A DNA stretch of 64,000 bases. It comes from Vogesella sp. LIG4 (GTDB lineage: Bacteria; Pseudomonadota; Gammaproteobacteria; Burkholderiales; Chromobacteriaceae). The notes beneath the pieces are model-generated. The model was not told the origin of the DNA, ran no database searches, and saw only the letters and a program-made list of their open reading frames with translations. Both the position numbers and the translations under genes were made by a program. Shown here piece by piece: positions 34,711 to 42,258 of this stretch (positions within the stretch are counted from its first letter, which is position 1; each line of letters opens with the position of its first letter). The stretch covers positions 1,621,215 to 1,685,214 of the forward strand of contig NZ_LT607802.1 of the NCBI RefSeq assembly GCF_900090205.1, written 5' to 3'.

Positions 34711-35589
34711 TCAGCTACGCACCGCCCGTGCCGGCAGCGCCTGCCACAGCGCCGCGCCGGCGATCAGCAGGCCGCCGATCCAGCCGCTGCCGGCCAGCGG
34801 CTCGCCCAGCCAGGCCACCGCGAACAGCGCGCCCCACAGCGGCTCGCTGCCCAGCAGCAGCGCCACCTTGCTGGGGCTGGAGTCGGCCAGCGCGCGGTTC
34901 ATCGCCCAGAAGGCGAACAGGGTGCAGAACAGCACCAGGAAGGCAATGGCCAGCCAGAACGGCGCCACTGTCGGCAGCGGCGGCAGCCCGCCGGGCTGCA
35001 GTAGCGCGAGCAGTAGTGCCCCGACGCCCACCAGCGCGCTCTGCACGCCGGTGAGGCCCAGCATGTCGATACCCTTGCCGGCGGTAAGCCGGGTGGCAAG
35101 GCAGGTCTGCACGGCACGCAGCAGCGCCGCCAGCAGCATCAGCGCATCGCCGCTGGCAAAGCGGCCGGCCGCCATGCCGGTGAGCAGCCAGGTGCCCAGC
35201 AGCGACACGATGGCCGCCAGCCATAGCCGCGCCGCCGGGCGTTTGCCGAACCACAGCCATTCCACCGGCGGCGTCAGCAGCAGGCACAGGCTGATCAGGA
35301 AGGCGGCGTTGCCGGCGCTGGTGTGCGCCACGCCATAGGTTTCCACCAGGATCACCGTCAGCAGCCCGGCGCCTATCGGCAGCGCCGCTCGCAGCGTGGC
35401 AGCCTGCTGCGCGCGCGGCAGCCGCAACCAGTAGGGCAGCAGCAACAGCGCGCTCAGCAGAAAGCGCAGCGCGATGACGCCGGCTACCGGGTAGAAGGCC
35501 AGCGCGCTCTTCACCATGCTGTAGCTGCCGCCCCAGATGGCGGCGGTGAGCAGCAGCAACAGTTCGGCGGGAATCAGGATGCGGTTCAT
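34711..35589 (-). CDS. EamA/DMT-family transporter
   Basis: 292-residue ten-helix membrane protein with two EamA repeats (LLLLTAAIWGGSYSMVKSALAF at the start; VALLLGSEPLWGALFAVAWLGEPL near the end). Probable exporter of a small metabolite. AGGAG 7 nt upstream fixes the ATG. It is divergent from a LysR gene 87 bp away, which probably regulates it. Confidence 0.87.
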   Translation of the reverse strand: MNRILIPAELLLLLTAAIWGGSYSMVKSALAFYPVAGVIALRFLLSALLLLPYWLRLPRAQQAATLRAALPIGAGLLTVILVETYGVAHTSAGNAAFLISLCLLLTPPVEWLWFGKRPAARLWLAAIVSLLGTWLLTGMAAGRFASGDALMLLAALLRAVQTCLATRLTAGKGIDMLGLTGVQSALVGVGALLLALLQPGGLPPLPTVAPFWLAIAFLVLFCTLFAFWAMNRALADSSPSKVALLLGSEPLWGALFAVAWLGEPLAGSGWIGGLLIAGAALWQALPARAVRS

Positions 35590-35676
35590 GGCGGGCTCCT
35601 TGCATGTGTTGGCTACCAGTATGAAACTGCATGCCGGTATTGATAATCGGCCATTCAGGCACAGGATTTTTGCGCC

Positions 35677-36603
35677 ATGAGAACAAGTGAGCTATTGCCG
35701 CTGCTGGCGGACCTGGCAGTGCTGGTGGAAGTGGTGGAGGCGGGTTCCTTCAGCGCCGCCGCGCGGCTGCAGGGCAGCACGCCGTCGGCGGTGAGCCGGC
35801 AGATTGCCCGGCTGGAGGCGGCGCTGGGGCTGAAGCTGCTGGAGCGCAGCACGCGGCGGCTGCGGCTGAGCAGTGGCGGGCAGGAGGTGCTGCGCCACGC
35901 CCGCGCCATGCTGGAGGCGGCCCGCGCCGCCTGCGACGGCGCTGCGCACCACGCCAGCAGCGTCAGCGGCCGGGTAAGGTTGGCCGCACCCAAGGCGGCG
36001 CTGCGGCAGCTGATTCATCCACAGCTGCCCGGCCTGCTGCAACTTTATCCACAGTTGTCGCTGGAGTTGCAGGTAACCGACCAGGTGGTGGACCTGATCG
36101 CCGACGGCGTGGACATCGCGCTGCGCCTGGGCGACCCGCCGCCCGGCTACGTGGCGCGGCCGTTCATGGAGGTGCGTACCCTGCTGTACGCCGCGCCGGC
36201 CTACCTGGCGGCCAACGGCACGCCGCAACATCCGGCCGAGCTGGTGCGCCACAGCTGCCTGCAGCTGGCGGAGCTGCCGGGCGACGACGAATGGTGCCTG
36301 ATGCGCGACAACGAGCGGGTGGTGGTGAATGTGCGCGGCCGCTATGCCAGCAACCACAGCGAGATGCGGCGCGAAGCAGCCGAGTGGGGGCTGGGCATCG
36401 CCTGCCTGCCGGATTTCTCGGTACGGCAGCAGCTGGCGGATGGCAGCCTGCAGCAGGTGCTGCCGGGCTGGCAGTTGCTGGGGCGCTACCAGGGCAGCTG
36501 CTGGCTGGTGTACCACGCCGACCGCTACCGCTCGCCACGGGTGCGCGCGGTGGTGGATTACCTGCTGCAGATTGCTGCCGATCTAGGCCAGCAGCGCGCG
36601 TAG
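35677..36603 (+). CDS. LysR-family regulator
   Basis: 308 residues. The helix-turn-helix is FSAAARLQGSTPSAVSRQIARLE, followed by a LysR substrate domain of the CrgA/DmlR-like group (VRLAAPKAALRQLIHPQLPGLL). Divergent from the EamA transporter gene, its likely target. The 3' end overlaps that of chrA by 21 bp on the opposite strand, so both coding ends are shared. Confidence 0.87.
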   Translation: MRTSELLPLLADLAVLVEVVEAGSFSAAARLQGSTPSAVSRQIARLEAALGLKLLERSTRRLRLSSGGQEVLRHARAMLEAARAACDGAAHHASSVSGRVRLAAPKAALRQLIHPQLPGLLQLYPQLSLELQVTDQVVDLIADGVDIALRLGDPPPGYVARPFMEVRTLLYAAPAYLAANGTPQHPAELVRHSCLQLAELPGDDEWCLMRDNERVVVNVRGRYASNHSEMRREAAEWGLGIACLPDFSVRQQLADGSLQQVLPGWQLLGRYQGSCWLVYHADRYRSPRVRAVVDYLLQIAADLGQQRA

Positions 36604-37908
36604 CAGGCCGATGCCGGCACAGGCGGCAATCACCGGGATTACGCCGCGGCCGCCCTTTACCAGCGCCCACAGGCTGGCGGCGGCCAGCAGCGCGGCGAAC
36701 CAGTCGATGCCGGCGGCGAGTCCGTGCGGCCACAGCAGGTGCCGGCCGAAGAACAGCGCCAGGTTGACGATCACCCCCACCACCGCGGCGGTGATGGCGG
36801 TAAGCGGCGCGGTAAAGCCCAGCTTGCCGCGGGTGTGCTCCACCAGCGGTGCGCCGGCGAGAATGAACAGGAAGGATGGCAGGAAGGTGTACCAGGTGAC
36901 CCAGCTGGCGGCGACGATGCCGCTGATGCTCGCGCTGCCGGCGCCGAACAGCGGCGCGCCGTAGCCGCCGACAAAGGCGACGAAGGCCACCACCATGATC
37001 AGCGGCCCCGGCGTGGTTTCGCCCAGCGCCAGGCCGTCCATCATCTGCCCCGGGCTCAGCCAGCCGAAGTGCGTCACCGCGCCCTGGTAGACGTAGGGCA
37101 GCACCGCGTAGGCGCCGCCGAAGGTCAGCAGTGCCGCCTTGGTGAAGAACCAGCCCATCTGCGGCAGCGTGTGCTGGCTGCCGGCAAGGCTGACGGCCAG
37201 CAGCATCGGCAACCCCCACAACAGCGCACCGCTCAGGATCAGGCGCAGCAGCTTGCCGTGGCTGTAGGTGGCATGTGGCGGTGGCGGGGTGTGGTCGTTG
37301 ATCAGCGCCTGGCTGTCGTCCGGCGCGCCGCTGGCGGCGTGCCCCTTGCCGCCGGCAAATACCTGCGGCCAACGTCTGGCACCCAGCCAGCCGGCCATGC
37401 CGGCCAGCAGCACGATGGCCGGGAACGGCAGCGCGAATAGCGCCAGCGCCAGCAGCGCGGCGGCGGCGATGCCCCACAGCAGCGGGTGCTTCAGCGTGCG
37501 GCTGCCTATGCGCCAGGCGGCCTGCAGCACGATGGCCAGCACCGCCGCCTTGATGCCGGCAAAGGCGCCGGCCACCAGCGGCAGCTGGCCGAACACCATG
37601 TACAGCCAGGACAGCGCAATCAGGATCAGCAGCGAGGGCAGCACGAACAGCACCCCGGCCACCACGCCGCCGCGGGTACGGTGCATCAGCCAGCCCAGGT
37701 AGGTGGCCAGCTGCTGTGCCTCCGGCCCCGGCAGCAGCATGCAGTAGTTGAGTGCGTGCAGGAAACGCTGCTCGGAAATCCAGCGCTTGTTGTCCACCAG
37801 CTCACGGTGCATCAGCGCGATCTGTCCCGCGGGGCCGCCGAAGCTGAGCAAGCCCAGCTTCAGCCAGAAGCGCAGGGCATCGCGAAATGGCACGGCGGGG
37901 TGGGACAT
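36583..37908 (-). CDS. chrA: Chromate transporter ChrA
   Basis: 441 residues, two CHR domains: N-terminal LGLLSFGGPAGQIALMHRELV and C-terminal LLTFGGAYAVLPYVYQGAV with ALGETTPGPLIMVVAFVAFVGGY. It pumps chromate out of the cell; chromate enters through sulfate importers such as the CysTWA encoded 3 kb away. GGAG about 8 nt upstream supports the ATG at 37908. Confidence 0.9.
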   Translation of the reverse strand: MSHPAVPFRDALRFWLKLGLLSFGGPAGQIALMHRELVDNKRWISEQRFLHALNYCMLLPGPEAQQLATYLGWLMHRTRGGVVAGVLFVLPSLLILIALSWLYMVFGQLPLVAGAFAGIKAAVLAIVLQAAWRIGSRTLKHPLLWGIAAAALLALALFALPFPAIVLLAGMAGWLGARRWPQVFAGGKGHAASGAPDDSQALINDHTPPPPHATYSHGKLLRLILSGALLWGLPMLLAVSLAGSQHTLPQMGWFFTKAALLTFGGAYAVLPYVYQGAVTHFGWLSPGQMMDGLALGETTPGPLIMVVAFVAFVGGYGAPLFGAGSASISGIVAASWVTWYTFLPSFLFILAGAPLVEHTRGKLGFTAPLTAITAAVVGVIVNLALFFGRHLLWPHGLAAGIDWFAALLAAASLWALVKGGRGVIPVIAACAGIGLLRALLA

Positions 37909-37925
37909 GGCGGGCTCCGGACAGC

Positions 37926-37952
37926 AAAACACCCCGTACGGGACGGGGTGTT
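37926..37952 (-). terminator. Rho-independent terminator of fpr
   Basis: On the minus strand: a 10-bp stem AACACCCCGT/ACGGGGTGTT with a 5-nt loop and a short T-run immediately after, 47 nt past the fpr stop. Confidence 0.85.
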
Positions 37953-37998
37953 ACGGGAACAAGGTTGGCCGCAAGGGCCAGGCTTGTTGTTACTTCTA

Positions 37999-38778
37999 TT
38001 ACTTCTCGACGAAGGCGCGCTCGATGGCGTAGTGGCCCGGCTCGCCCATGCGCGGCGATTCGTGGAAGCCCAGTTCGTCCAGAATGTGGCAGGTGTCGTC
38101 CAGCATTGCCGGGCTGCCGCACAGCAGGGCGCGGTCGGTTTCCGGGTTCAGCTGCGGGATGCCCAGCTGCTTGGCCAGCTCGCCGCTCTTGATCAGGTCG
38201 GTCAGACGGCCCTGGTTGCGGAACGGCTCGCGGGTAACGGTCGGGTAGTAGACCAGCTTCTCGCGTACCAGCTCGCCCAGGTACTCGTGCTCGGCCAGTT
38301 CCTTGGTGATGTAGTCGTGGTAGCCCAGCTCGTTCACCCAGCGCACGCCGTGGATCAGGAAGATCTTGTCGTACAGGTCGTAGACTTCCGGGTCCTTGAT
38401 GATGGACATGAACGGTGCCAGGCCGGTGCCGGTGGACAGCAGGAACAGGTGCTTGGCGCCCGGCAGCAGGTTGTCCTGCACCAGGGTGCCGGTGGGCTTG
38501 CCGGAGATCACCACCTTGTCGCCCGGCTGCAGGTGCTGCAGGCGCGAGGTCAGCGGGCCGTTTGCCACCTTGATGGAGTAGAACTCTAGGTGTTCTTCCC
38601 AGTTGGCGCTGGCCACGGAGTAGGCGCGGATCAGCGGTTTGCCGTTCACCTCAAGACCGATCATCACGAACTGGCCGTTGATGAAACGCAGACCCGGGTC
38701 GCGGGTGCAGGTGAAGCTGAACAGGGTGTCGTTCCAGTGATGAACGGACTGGACGGTTTCGGTCGTGAGGGTAGCCAT
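37999..38778 (-). CDS. fpr: Ferredoxin/flavodoxin--NADP(+) reductase
   Basis: 259-residue FAD enzyme passing electrons between NADPH and ferredoxin or flavodoxin. Motifs: RAYSVAS (FAD), STGTGLAPFMSII (NADP pyrophosphate), LCGSPAMLDD and the C-terminal HYAIERAFVEK typical of bacterial subclass II Fpr. The long divergent spacer to the next gene (38779-39022) is AT-rich and should hold both promoters. Often part of the oxidative stress response. Confidence 0.92.
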   Translation of the reverse strand: MATLTTETVQSVHHWNDTLFSFTCTRDPGLRFINGQFVMIGLEVNGKPLIRAYSVASANWEEHLEFYSIKVANGPLTSRLQHLQPGDKVVISGKPTGTLVQDNLLPGAKHLFLLSTGTGLAPFMSIIKDPEVYDLYDKIFLIHGVRWVNELGYHDYITKELAEHEYLGELVREKLVYYPTVTREPFRNQGRLTDLIKSGELAKQLGIPQLNPETDRALLCGSPAMLDDTCHILDELGFHESPRMGEPGHYAIERAFVEK

Positions 38779-39022
38779 GTGTGTTTGTCTCTACATGCGG
38801 CAGTAATTCAACAGGCGCGTATTCTACCCCAGCTTCCAAATAACTGCTTGGACGGAAAGGTTCTGTCTTTATTGCTTTTTTGATATTACTCAATTTATGT
38901 AATGAGAGTAATTCTCGAAATTTGGCTAAACGCCGCCCTGGCGGGCGATCCGCCCGGCAACTTGCCGCCGCCGGACGCGCAGGTTATGTTGCTGTGCAAC
39001 AACAAGCGGGAGAGATCAGGGC

Positions 39023-40012
39023 ATGAAACTGTGCGTGATAAACGGGGACGGCATCGGCCGCGAGGTGGTTCCACAGGCGCTGCGGGTGCTGCAAACGCTG
39101 CTGCCGGCGCTGCAAACGGTAGCGGCGGAAGCCGGATGGGACACATTCCGCCAGCACGGCACCGCGCTGCCGGCTGCCACGCTGGCGGCAGCGCGCGACT
39201 GCGGCGCGGTGATCTTCGGAGCGGTGAGTTCGCCGGCGCACAAGGTGGCCGGCTACCGCTCGCCCATCGTGCAGCTGCGCCGCGAGCTGGGCTGCCACGC
39301 CAACCTGCGGCCAACCCTGAGCCTGCCCGGCTGCGGCGTCGACGGCATCGACCTGCTGATCGTGCGCGAGAACACCGAGGACCTGTACATCGGCGAGGAG
39401 CAGTCCGACGGCGACACCGCCTCCGCCATCAAGCGCATCACCCGCGCCGCCTCGCAGCGGGTGGCGCAAAGCGCCTGCGAGCTGGCGGTGGCCGAGGGCC
39501 GGCGGCGGCTTACCATCGTGCACAAGGCCAATATCATGCCGCTCACCGACGGCCTGTTCCGCGACGTGGCGCGTGAGGTGGCGGCCGGCTACCCGCAGCT
39601 GGCGGTGGACGAGCTGCTGGTGGATACCGCCGCGCTGAAGCTGGCGCAGGCGCCGCAGGGCTTCGATATGTTGCTGGCGCCCAATCTGTACGGCGACATC
39701 CTGTCCGACCTGGCGGCGGCGTTCGGCGGCGGCCTGGGCGTGGCCGCCTCGCTGAACCTGGGCGCGCAGGCCGCCATTGCCGAGCCGGTGCATGGCTCGG
39801 CGCCGGACATCGCCGGGCAGGGCATTGCCAACCCGGTGGCCAGCCTGCTGTCGCTGGCCATGCTGCTGCGCCACTGGTGGCGGCTGCCAGAGTTGGCCGC
39901 ACGGCTGGAGCAGGCGGTGCGCGCCACGCTGGCGGCCGGCACCCGCACGCCGGATCTGGGCGGCAGTGCCGGTACGGTCAGCTTTTGCGATGCAGTGATT
40001 GCGCGGCTGTAG
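39023..40012 (+). CDS. Isocitrate/homoisocitrate/isopropylmalate dehydrogenase family enzyme
   Basis: 329-residue beta-decarboxylating dehydrogenase. Family motifs: CVINGDGIGREVVP, the substrate loop YRSPIVQLRRELGCHANLRPT, VRENTEDLYIGEE, KANIMPLTDG, NLYGDILSDLAAAFGGGLGVAAS and EPVHGSAPDIAGQGIANP. The short length and RENTEDLY pattern favour homoisocitrate or short-chain isocitrate dehydrogenase over LeuB. It stands alone, so the substrate is open. Two uptake-like motifs lie in the gene (39306, 39892). Confidence 0.82.
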   Translation: MKLCVINGDGIGREVVPQALRVLQTLLPALQTVAAEAGWDTFRQHGTALPAATLAAARDCGAVIFGAVSSPAHKVAGYRSPIVQLRRELGCHANLRPTLSLPGCGVDGIDLLIVRENTEDLYIGEEQSDGDTASAIKRITRAASQRVAQSACELAVAEGRRRLTIVHKANIMPLTDGLFRDVAREVAAGYPQLAVDELLVDTAALKLAQAPQGFDMLLAPNLYGDILSDLAAAFGGGLGVAASLNLGAQAAIAEPVHGSAPDIAGQGIANPVASLLSLAMLLRHWWRLPELAARLEQAVRATLAAGTRTPDLGGSAGTVSFCDAVIARL

Positions 40013-40070
40013 GGCGGGTTGAGCCCGCGGTTCATACCCGCGTGGCTGGCCGGCAGCGTACCCGCGCCAC

Positions 40071-40087
40071 TGCGACAAGGTGTCGCA
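40071..40087. promoter_or_regulatory. Palindromic operator 1 upstream of regB
   Basis: TGCGACA-N3-TGTCGCA, a perfect 7+3+7 dyad. GCGAC/GTCGC half-sites suit RegA/RoxR-family regulators, suggesting autoregulation. Confidence 0.55.
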
Positions 40088-40159
40088 TTCCGCCGTCGCC
40101 GGTCACCCGCTACAGTGGCGGCTGCGGGAAGGCGTTCCCGCGCTCCAAGCGAACTGCCT

Positions 40160-40188
40160 GCCGCCCGCCTGTCGGGCGGCTTGTTTTT
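40160..40188 (+). terminator. Rho-independent terminator between the dehydrogenase gene and regB
   Basis: 8-bp stem GCCGCCCG/CGGGCGGC, 5-nt loop, then TTGTTTTT. It lies 147 nt past the dehydrogenase stop, between the two operator-like dyads, so it may end the dehydrogenase transcript or a short leader RNA. Confidence 0.85.
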
Positions 40189-40192
40189 GCCG

Positions 40193-40209
40193 TGCGACAA
40201 AATGCCGCA
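40193..40209. promoter_or_regulatory. Palindromic operator 2 upstream of regB
   Basis: TGCGACA-N3-TGCCGCA: the same geometry as the dyad at 40071-40087 with one changed base, 48 bp before the kinase start. Confidence 0.5.
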
Positions 40210-40256
40210 AGCGGCAGTGGCAGTACTCGCGCAGCGGCAATGCTAAAGTGCCGGCC

Positions 40257-41525
40257 ATGACTTCCCCTGTTTCCCCTTTCCTGTCTGCCGGCCGGCTGGA
40301 GGCCGTGTCGCAGCGGCTGTACCTGCTGCGCTGGGCCATGCTGGGCAGCGCGCTATTGCTGCTGTTGCTGGCGTTTGCCCGCCAGCTGCAGCTGCCGTGG
40401 CTGCTGCTGTGGCAGGCGCTGACCACGCTGGCGCTGCTCAACCTGTCGCTGCCCTGGCTGGCGCGGCGCGCGCTCGGCCCGCGGCAGTTGCTGGCGCTGG
40501 GGCTGGCCGGCGATGTGCTGGTGCTGACCGAGCTGCTGGCGTTCAGCGGCGGTGCGGCCAACCCCTTGGCCTCGCTGTACCTGCTGCCGGTGCTGTTCGG
40601 CGCCTTGCTGCTGCCGGCGCGGCAGGCCTGGGGCCTGGCGCTGGCCAGCCTGGGCGCCTACGCGCAGCTGTTCGCCTGGCATCTGCCCTGGCCGCTGGCC
40701 GGCGACGATGCCGCCTACGCTTTCCGCCTGCACCAGGTCGGCATGTGGCTGACCTTCGCCGTGTCGGTGTTGCTGCTGACGCTGTTCGTGTCCTACCTGG
40801 TGGCGCAGTTGCAGCAGCGCGAGGCGGCGCTGGCGGCGGCGCGCGAAGCACAACTGCGCAACGAACAGCTGGTAGGGCTGGGGGTGCAGGCCGCGGCGGC
40901 GGCGCACATGCTGTCCACCCCGCTGGGCACGCTGACCCTGCTGTGCGACGAGATGCTGCACGACGCCAGCGGCGCGCAGCGCGACGACCTGCTGCTGATG
41001 CAGCGTCAGCTGCAGCTGTGCCGTGAGGCGCTGGTGCAGTTGCGTGCCGGCAGCAGCGGCGAGGGCGAAGTGCTGCCGGTGTGCCGCCAGCTGGAACTGC
41101 AGCTGCAGGGCTGGCACAGCACACGGCCGCAGGTGCGGCTGCTGCGGCTTGGCCTGCTGGAAGGCGGCCCGGCACTGCGGCTGGATGCACGCTTCTGGCC
41201 GGCGCTGTTCAACCTGCTCAACAACGCTGCCGATGCCGCCGGTAGCGGCGCGGCTGACAGCTGCGAGGTGGAGCTGAGCGTGGCGGTGGAGGGTGCCTGG
41301 CTGCGGCTGGATATCCACAACCGCCGCGGCAGCCTGAGCGCGGCGCAGCTGCAGCAGGCCGGCTTGGCGCCGCTGGATTCCGGCAAGCCGGCCGGGCTGG
41401 GCCTGGGCGTGCTGCTGTCGCATGCCACGCTGTCGCAGCTGGGTGGCGAACTGAAACTCGACAACGACCCGGCCGGCGGGGTGCGCGCCATCGTGCGCTT
41501 GCCGCTGGACGGGCAAAGCGGATAG
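40257..41525 (+). CDS. regB: RegB/PrrB/RoxS-family redox sensor histidine kinase
   Basis: 422 residues: six N-terminal membrane helices, then a cytoplasmic kinase. The quinone-site heptapeptide GGxxNPF of RegB appears as GGAANPL. The phosphoacceptor region is AAAAHMLSTPLGTLTLL (usual HELGTPL), and the redox-active Cys position is present in LCREALVQL. The ATP domain is short and divergent (NLLNNAADAAG, GLGLGVLLSH). It signals respiratory redox state to RegA, encoded 3 bp downstream. The departures from consensus in the quinone and H boxes are worth noting. Confidence 0.85.
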   Translation: MTSPVSPFLSAGRLEAVSQRLYLLRWAMLGSALLLLLLAFARQLQLPWLLLWQALTTLALLNLSLPWLARRALGPRQLLALGLAGDVLVLTELLAFSGGAANPLASLYLLPVLFGALLLPARQAWGLALASLGAYAQLFAWHLPWPLAGDDAAYAFRLHQVGMWLTFAVSVLLLTLFVSYLVAQLQQREAALAAAREAQLRNEQLVGLGVQAAAAAHMLSTPLGTLTLLCDEMLHDASGAQRDDLLLMQRQLQLCREALVQLRAGSSGEGEVLPVCRQLELQLQGWHSTRPQVRLLRLGLLEGGPALRLDARFWPALFNLLNNAADAAGSGAADSCEVELSVAVEGAWLRLDIHNRRGSLSAAQLQQAGLAPLDSGKPAGLGLGVLLSHATLSQLGGELKLDNDPAGGVRAIVRLPLDGQSG

Positions 41526-41528
41526 CGC

Positions 41529-42053
41529 ATGAACAGCATCCTGATCATCGACGACGACGCCACCTTTGCCACGGTGCTGGCGCGTAGCCTGGCCCGCCGT
41601 GGCTTGACCGTGACGCATGTCGCCAGCGCAGCGGCGGCGCTGGACGCGCTGCAAGCGGCGCCGGACGGCATCATCCTCGACCTCAACCTGGCCGGCGACA
41701 GCGGCCTGCGCCTGCTGCCGCAGCTGCTGGCCGCCGCGCCGGCGGCGCGGGTGCTGGTGCTCACCGGCTATGCCAGCATTGCCACCGCGGTGGAGGCGGT
41801 GAAACTGGGGGCGGTGAACTACCTGGCCAAACCGGCCACGGTGGACGACATCCTGGCGGCGCTGGGGCAGCTTGCGGCCAACCCGGAGGCGCCGCTGGCC
41901 TGCGCGCCGATGTCGCTGAAGCGGGTGAGCTGGGAGTATCTGCAGCGGGTGCTGGCCGAACACGGCGGCAATGTGTCGGCCACCGCGCGGGCGCTGGGCA
42001 TGCACCGGCGCAGCCTGCAGCGGATGCTGGCAAAACGGCCGGTAAAGGAATGA
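41529..42053 (+). CDS. regA: RegA/PrrA/RoxR-family response regulator
   Basis: 174 residues: a receiver domain (LIIDDDATFATVLARSL, Asp in GIILDLNLAGDSG, LAKPAT) and a C-terminal Fis-type helix-turn-helix (GGNVSATARALGMHRRSLQRML), the compact RegA layout. It controls aerobic/anaerobic gene sets in proteobacteria. Transcribed with regB; probably binds the dyads at 40071 and 40193. Confidence 0.9.
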   Translation: MNSILIIDDDATFATVLARSLARRGLTVTHVASAAAALDALQAAPDGIILDLNLAGDSGLRLLPQLLAAAPAARVLVLTGYASIATAVEAVKLGAVNYLAKPATVDDILAALGQLAANPEAPLACAPMSLKRVSWEYLQRVLAEHGGNVSATARALGMHRRSLQRMLAKRPVKE

Positions 42054-42104
42054 ACGGCAGCGCTGCGAGCGTACGCAACGTTACCTAAGTACCTGATGAA
42101 GCAA

Positions 42105-42133
42105 TGGACAAGCTAGAGCAATTACGCTAAATT
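42105..42133 (+). promoter_or_regulatory. Candidate sigma-70 promoter of the small RNA
   Basis: TGGACA (42105-42110), 17-bp spacer, TAAATT (42128-42133), giving a start near 42140. It lies 52 nt past the regA stop. Confidence 0.5.
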
Positions 42134-42139
42134 GTGCAG

Positions 42140-42258
42140 CGCACTCAAACCGAAAGGTTTTTGTGGTGTTAGCCCCTCGAAGCATCTGCCGGCCCCTCGC
42201 CGGTGTGATGTTTCTTCCTCGTGTTGGCCCCTGTGGAAACCCTCAGGGGATTTTTTTT
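42140..42258 (+). ncRNA. Candidate small RNA with C/U-rich loops and strong terminator
   Basis: About 119 nt. Hairpin 1: AAACC-GAAA-GGTTT (42147-42160, a GNRA tetraloop). Hairpin 2: GCATC..CCGG with CCGG..GATGT (42182-42211), loop CCCCTCG. Linker with TTTCTTCCTCG. Terminator: CCCCTG/CAGGGG (42228-42249) and eight T. CCCCTC and TTCCTC could pair with ribosome binding sites, as in many trans-acting sRNAs. Its last 16 nt overlap the 3' end of the opposite-strand GGDEF-EAL gene. The alternative is a long 3' untranslated region of regA. Confidence 0.6.
42228..42258 (+). terminator. Rho-independent terminator, plus strand
   Basis: 6-bp GC stem CCCCTG/CAGGGG, 10-nt loop, one A, then eight T. It is oriented only for the plus strand although the next gene there ended 175 nt earlier. 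Confidence 0.9.
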
